The notes under the pieces are model-generated. The model had not been told where the DNA came from. It was given only the letters and a program-made list of their open reading frames with translations, and searched no databases. A stretch of DNA of 64,000 nucleotides from Diphasiastrum complanatum (lineage: Eukaryota; Streptophyta; Lycopodiopsida; Lycopodiales; Lycopodiaceae). The DNA lies in contig CM055095.1 of the NCBI GenBank assembly GCA_029204225.1, positions 44,751,446-44,815,445 on the forward strand, read 5' to 3'. Positions 62,565 to 64,000 of this stretch are shown one piece after another; the first letter of the stretch is position 1; every line of letters starts with the position of its first letter. Made by a program: the position numbers and the translations under genes.

Positions 62565-62768
62565 AAGCCCATAATTGGACTGATCACAGATAATTATCCC
62601 GTAAAGAGGTCAATAGGCCTATCTCGACCCATGAATTAACTATGATTTGATACCATGAGGGCCCCAACCCAACATAACCATAATTAATTTACGGGTCGAG
62701 ATAGGCATAGGCCTATTGACCTCCTTATGGGATATTAATCCGAGATCGGTCCAATTATGGGCCTAACA
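62565..62768. repeat. Inverted pair of chromovirus LTR starts
   Basis: 62565-62645 in plus orientation and 62680-62768 in minus orientation are imperfect inverted copies (GCCCATAATTGGAC, AGGTCAATAGGCCTA and TCTCGACCC blocks), separated by about 35 bases. The minus copy is the start of the 3' LTR of the element to its right, next to a purine-rich AAGGGGAGGAG tract. Confidence 0.75.
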
Positions 62769-62769
62769 A

Positions 62770-64000
62770 ACTCCTCCCCTTAAACAAGTTTTGTTCTCGG
62801 AACCTAAAGTTAGGAAAGCTCTTTCTATACCCCTGTTCCCAAGAGTCATCATCGTCTATATGACCTTTCCAGCAAACTAGATGCTCGGTAACTAAATGAT
62901 TATGCAATCGTTTAGTTCTTGTATCCAAGATCTTATCGAGTTCAAAATGGGTCAAACCGGATGACTCCTCTGACAAGTCCATAGATTTCTAGAAATCTGA
63001 TAGACATGTCAAACTCTTGCATCAACTCTGCCCAACGAGCTTTCCGACCTCTAAGCTCAGGTTGATTGCAAAGGTATCTGAGACTCTCATGGTCTGTCAG
63101 GACCTCAAAGTTGGCACCATACAAATAATGCCTCCAAGTCTTAAGGGCATGGACTATAGAAAAGAGTTCCTTTTCATAGGCACTGTACCTAGTCTGAGCT
63201 GGCTCGAGTTTTTTACTCTCGAACGCAACTGGTCGTCCACCCTGAGTTAGCACAGCACCTACTGCAAAGTCGCTAGCATCTGTTTCGACCACAAATGGCT
63301 GATTGGGGTCGACGACTTTTAAAACTGGTGCTGTAGCTAAGGCTGTTTTGAGAGCATCAAAGCTCTCCTGTTGTGCGGACTCCCAAATGAACTCCTTTCC
63401 CTTCCCCTTAAGGAGATTTGTCATAGGGACTGCTATCTGAGCATATTCCTTGACAAATCGTCTGTAATATCCCGCCAGACCAAGAAAGATTTGAAGTTCC
63501 AAAATATTCTGAGGTCTCAGCCAACTGAGTATGGCTTTAACCTTATTTGGGTCCATCTTAATCCCATCTGAAGAGATAATGTGACCCAAATATGCTACTT
63601 CTTCAACGAAGAATTCACACTTGGATTGTTTAGCATAAAGCTTATGCTTTCTGAGCAGTCGAAACACCTTTCTGAGGTGTTTTAGATGCTCCTTCCTCGT
63701 TTTGTTGTAGACGAGGATGTCATCTAAAAATACGACTACAAACTTACCCAAGTATGGTCTGAGGACACTGTTCATCAAGGTCATAAAGGTAGCTGGAGCA
63801 TTTGTGAGCCCAAATGGCATCACCTTAAACTCATAATGACCGTGACGAGTCCTAAAAGCTGTTTTCGAGACATCTTCCGAATTTATACGGACTTGATGAT
63901 ATCCCGATCTGAGGTCTATTTTGCTGAAAAACTTAGCCCCGTCGAGTTGATCAAACAACTCGTCTGCCTGAGGCATAGGGTATTTATTCTTAATTGTGAC
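62770..64000 (-). pseudogene. Ty3/gypsy chromovirus pol, integrase deleted; runs off window
   Basis: The minus strand is open from the window edge to 62942: RT with [24 protein letters not shown] and catalytic FLDDILVYN; then [20 protein letters not shown]; then RNase H with [13 protein letters not shown] and [20 protein letters not shown] and RNase H look intact. Right after MSIRF (near 63000) the sequence jumps in another frame to [19 protein letters not shown] and CWKGHIDDDDSWEQ, a chromodomain that normally follows integrase. So the whole integrase is missing between RNase H and chromodomain. The 3' LTR follows at 62768. The upstream part of the element lies outside the window. Confidence 0.92.

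Overview
This is a nuclear window from a land plant with a large, transposon-rich genome. It has spliced genes with GT-AG introns, Ty1/copia and Ty3/gypsy retroelements primed by initiator-Met tRNA (TGGTATCAGAGC), a LINE, hAT-like MITEs and a Penelope-like element. The one fully readable gene is a cellulose synthase catalytic subunit (CESA). Its N-terminus, mixed class features, very long introns elsewhere in the window and a GIY-YIG/RT Penelope-like relic make a seedless vascular plant (fern-like) or gymnosperm more likely to me than a flowering plant. That is inference, not proof.

Layout. 1-556 (+): last exons of a small cysteine-containing double-psi beta-barrel (EG45/RlpA-like) gene cut by the window edge. 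557-9,500: retroelement debris, a roughly 660-bp foldback element with long G and C runs, a minus-strand copia 5' end with LTR, and a plus-strand copia pol relic. 9,520-15,594 (-): complete 14-exon CESA gene (1,093 aa), with a pyrimidine-rich leader and presumed promoter up to about 16.4 kb. 16.8-25.7 kb: GC-rich and tandem repeats, unrecognised sequence, a coiled-coil retroelement-like ORF and gypsy/copia relics. 25,762-27,820: a copia insertion with two LTRs, PBS and a 5-bp target-site duplication.

29,261-55,848 (-): six exons of a J-domain (HSP40) protein gene, which I assembled from splice sites and reading phase. Only 744 nt of coding sequence span 26.6 kb. The introns (14.5, 7.7 and 3.3 kb) are packed with gypsy, copia, LINE and Penelope-like sequence and a hAT-like MITE. 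The 5' exons lie beyond 55,848 and I did not find them.

56-64 kb: more copia relics, a possible CACTA-type fragment and, at the right edge, a minus-strand chromovirus pol whose integrase region is deleted.

The host genes do not form a functional unit. CESA makes cellulose at the plasma membrane, the J-protein is a co-chaperone, and the EG45-like protein is probably secreted. Everything else is mobile DNA, almost all of it decayed.
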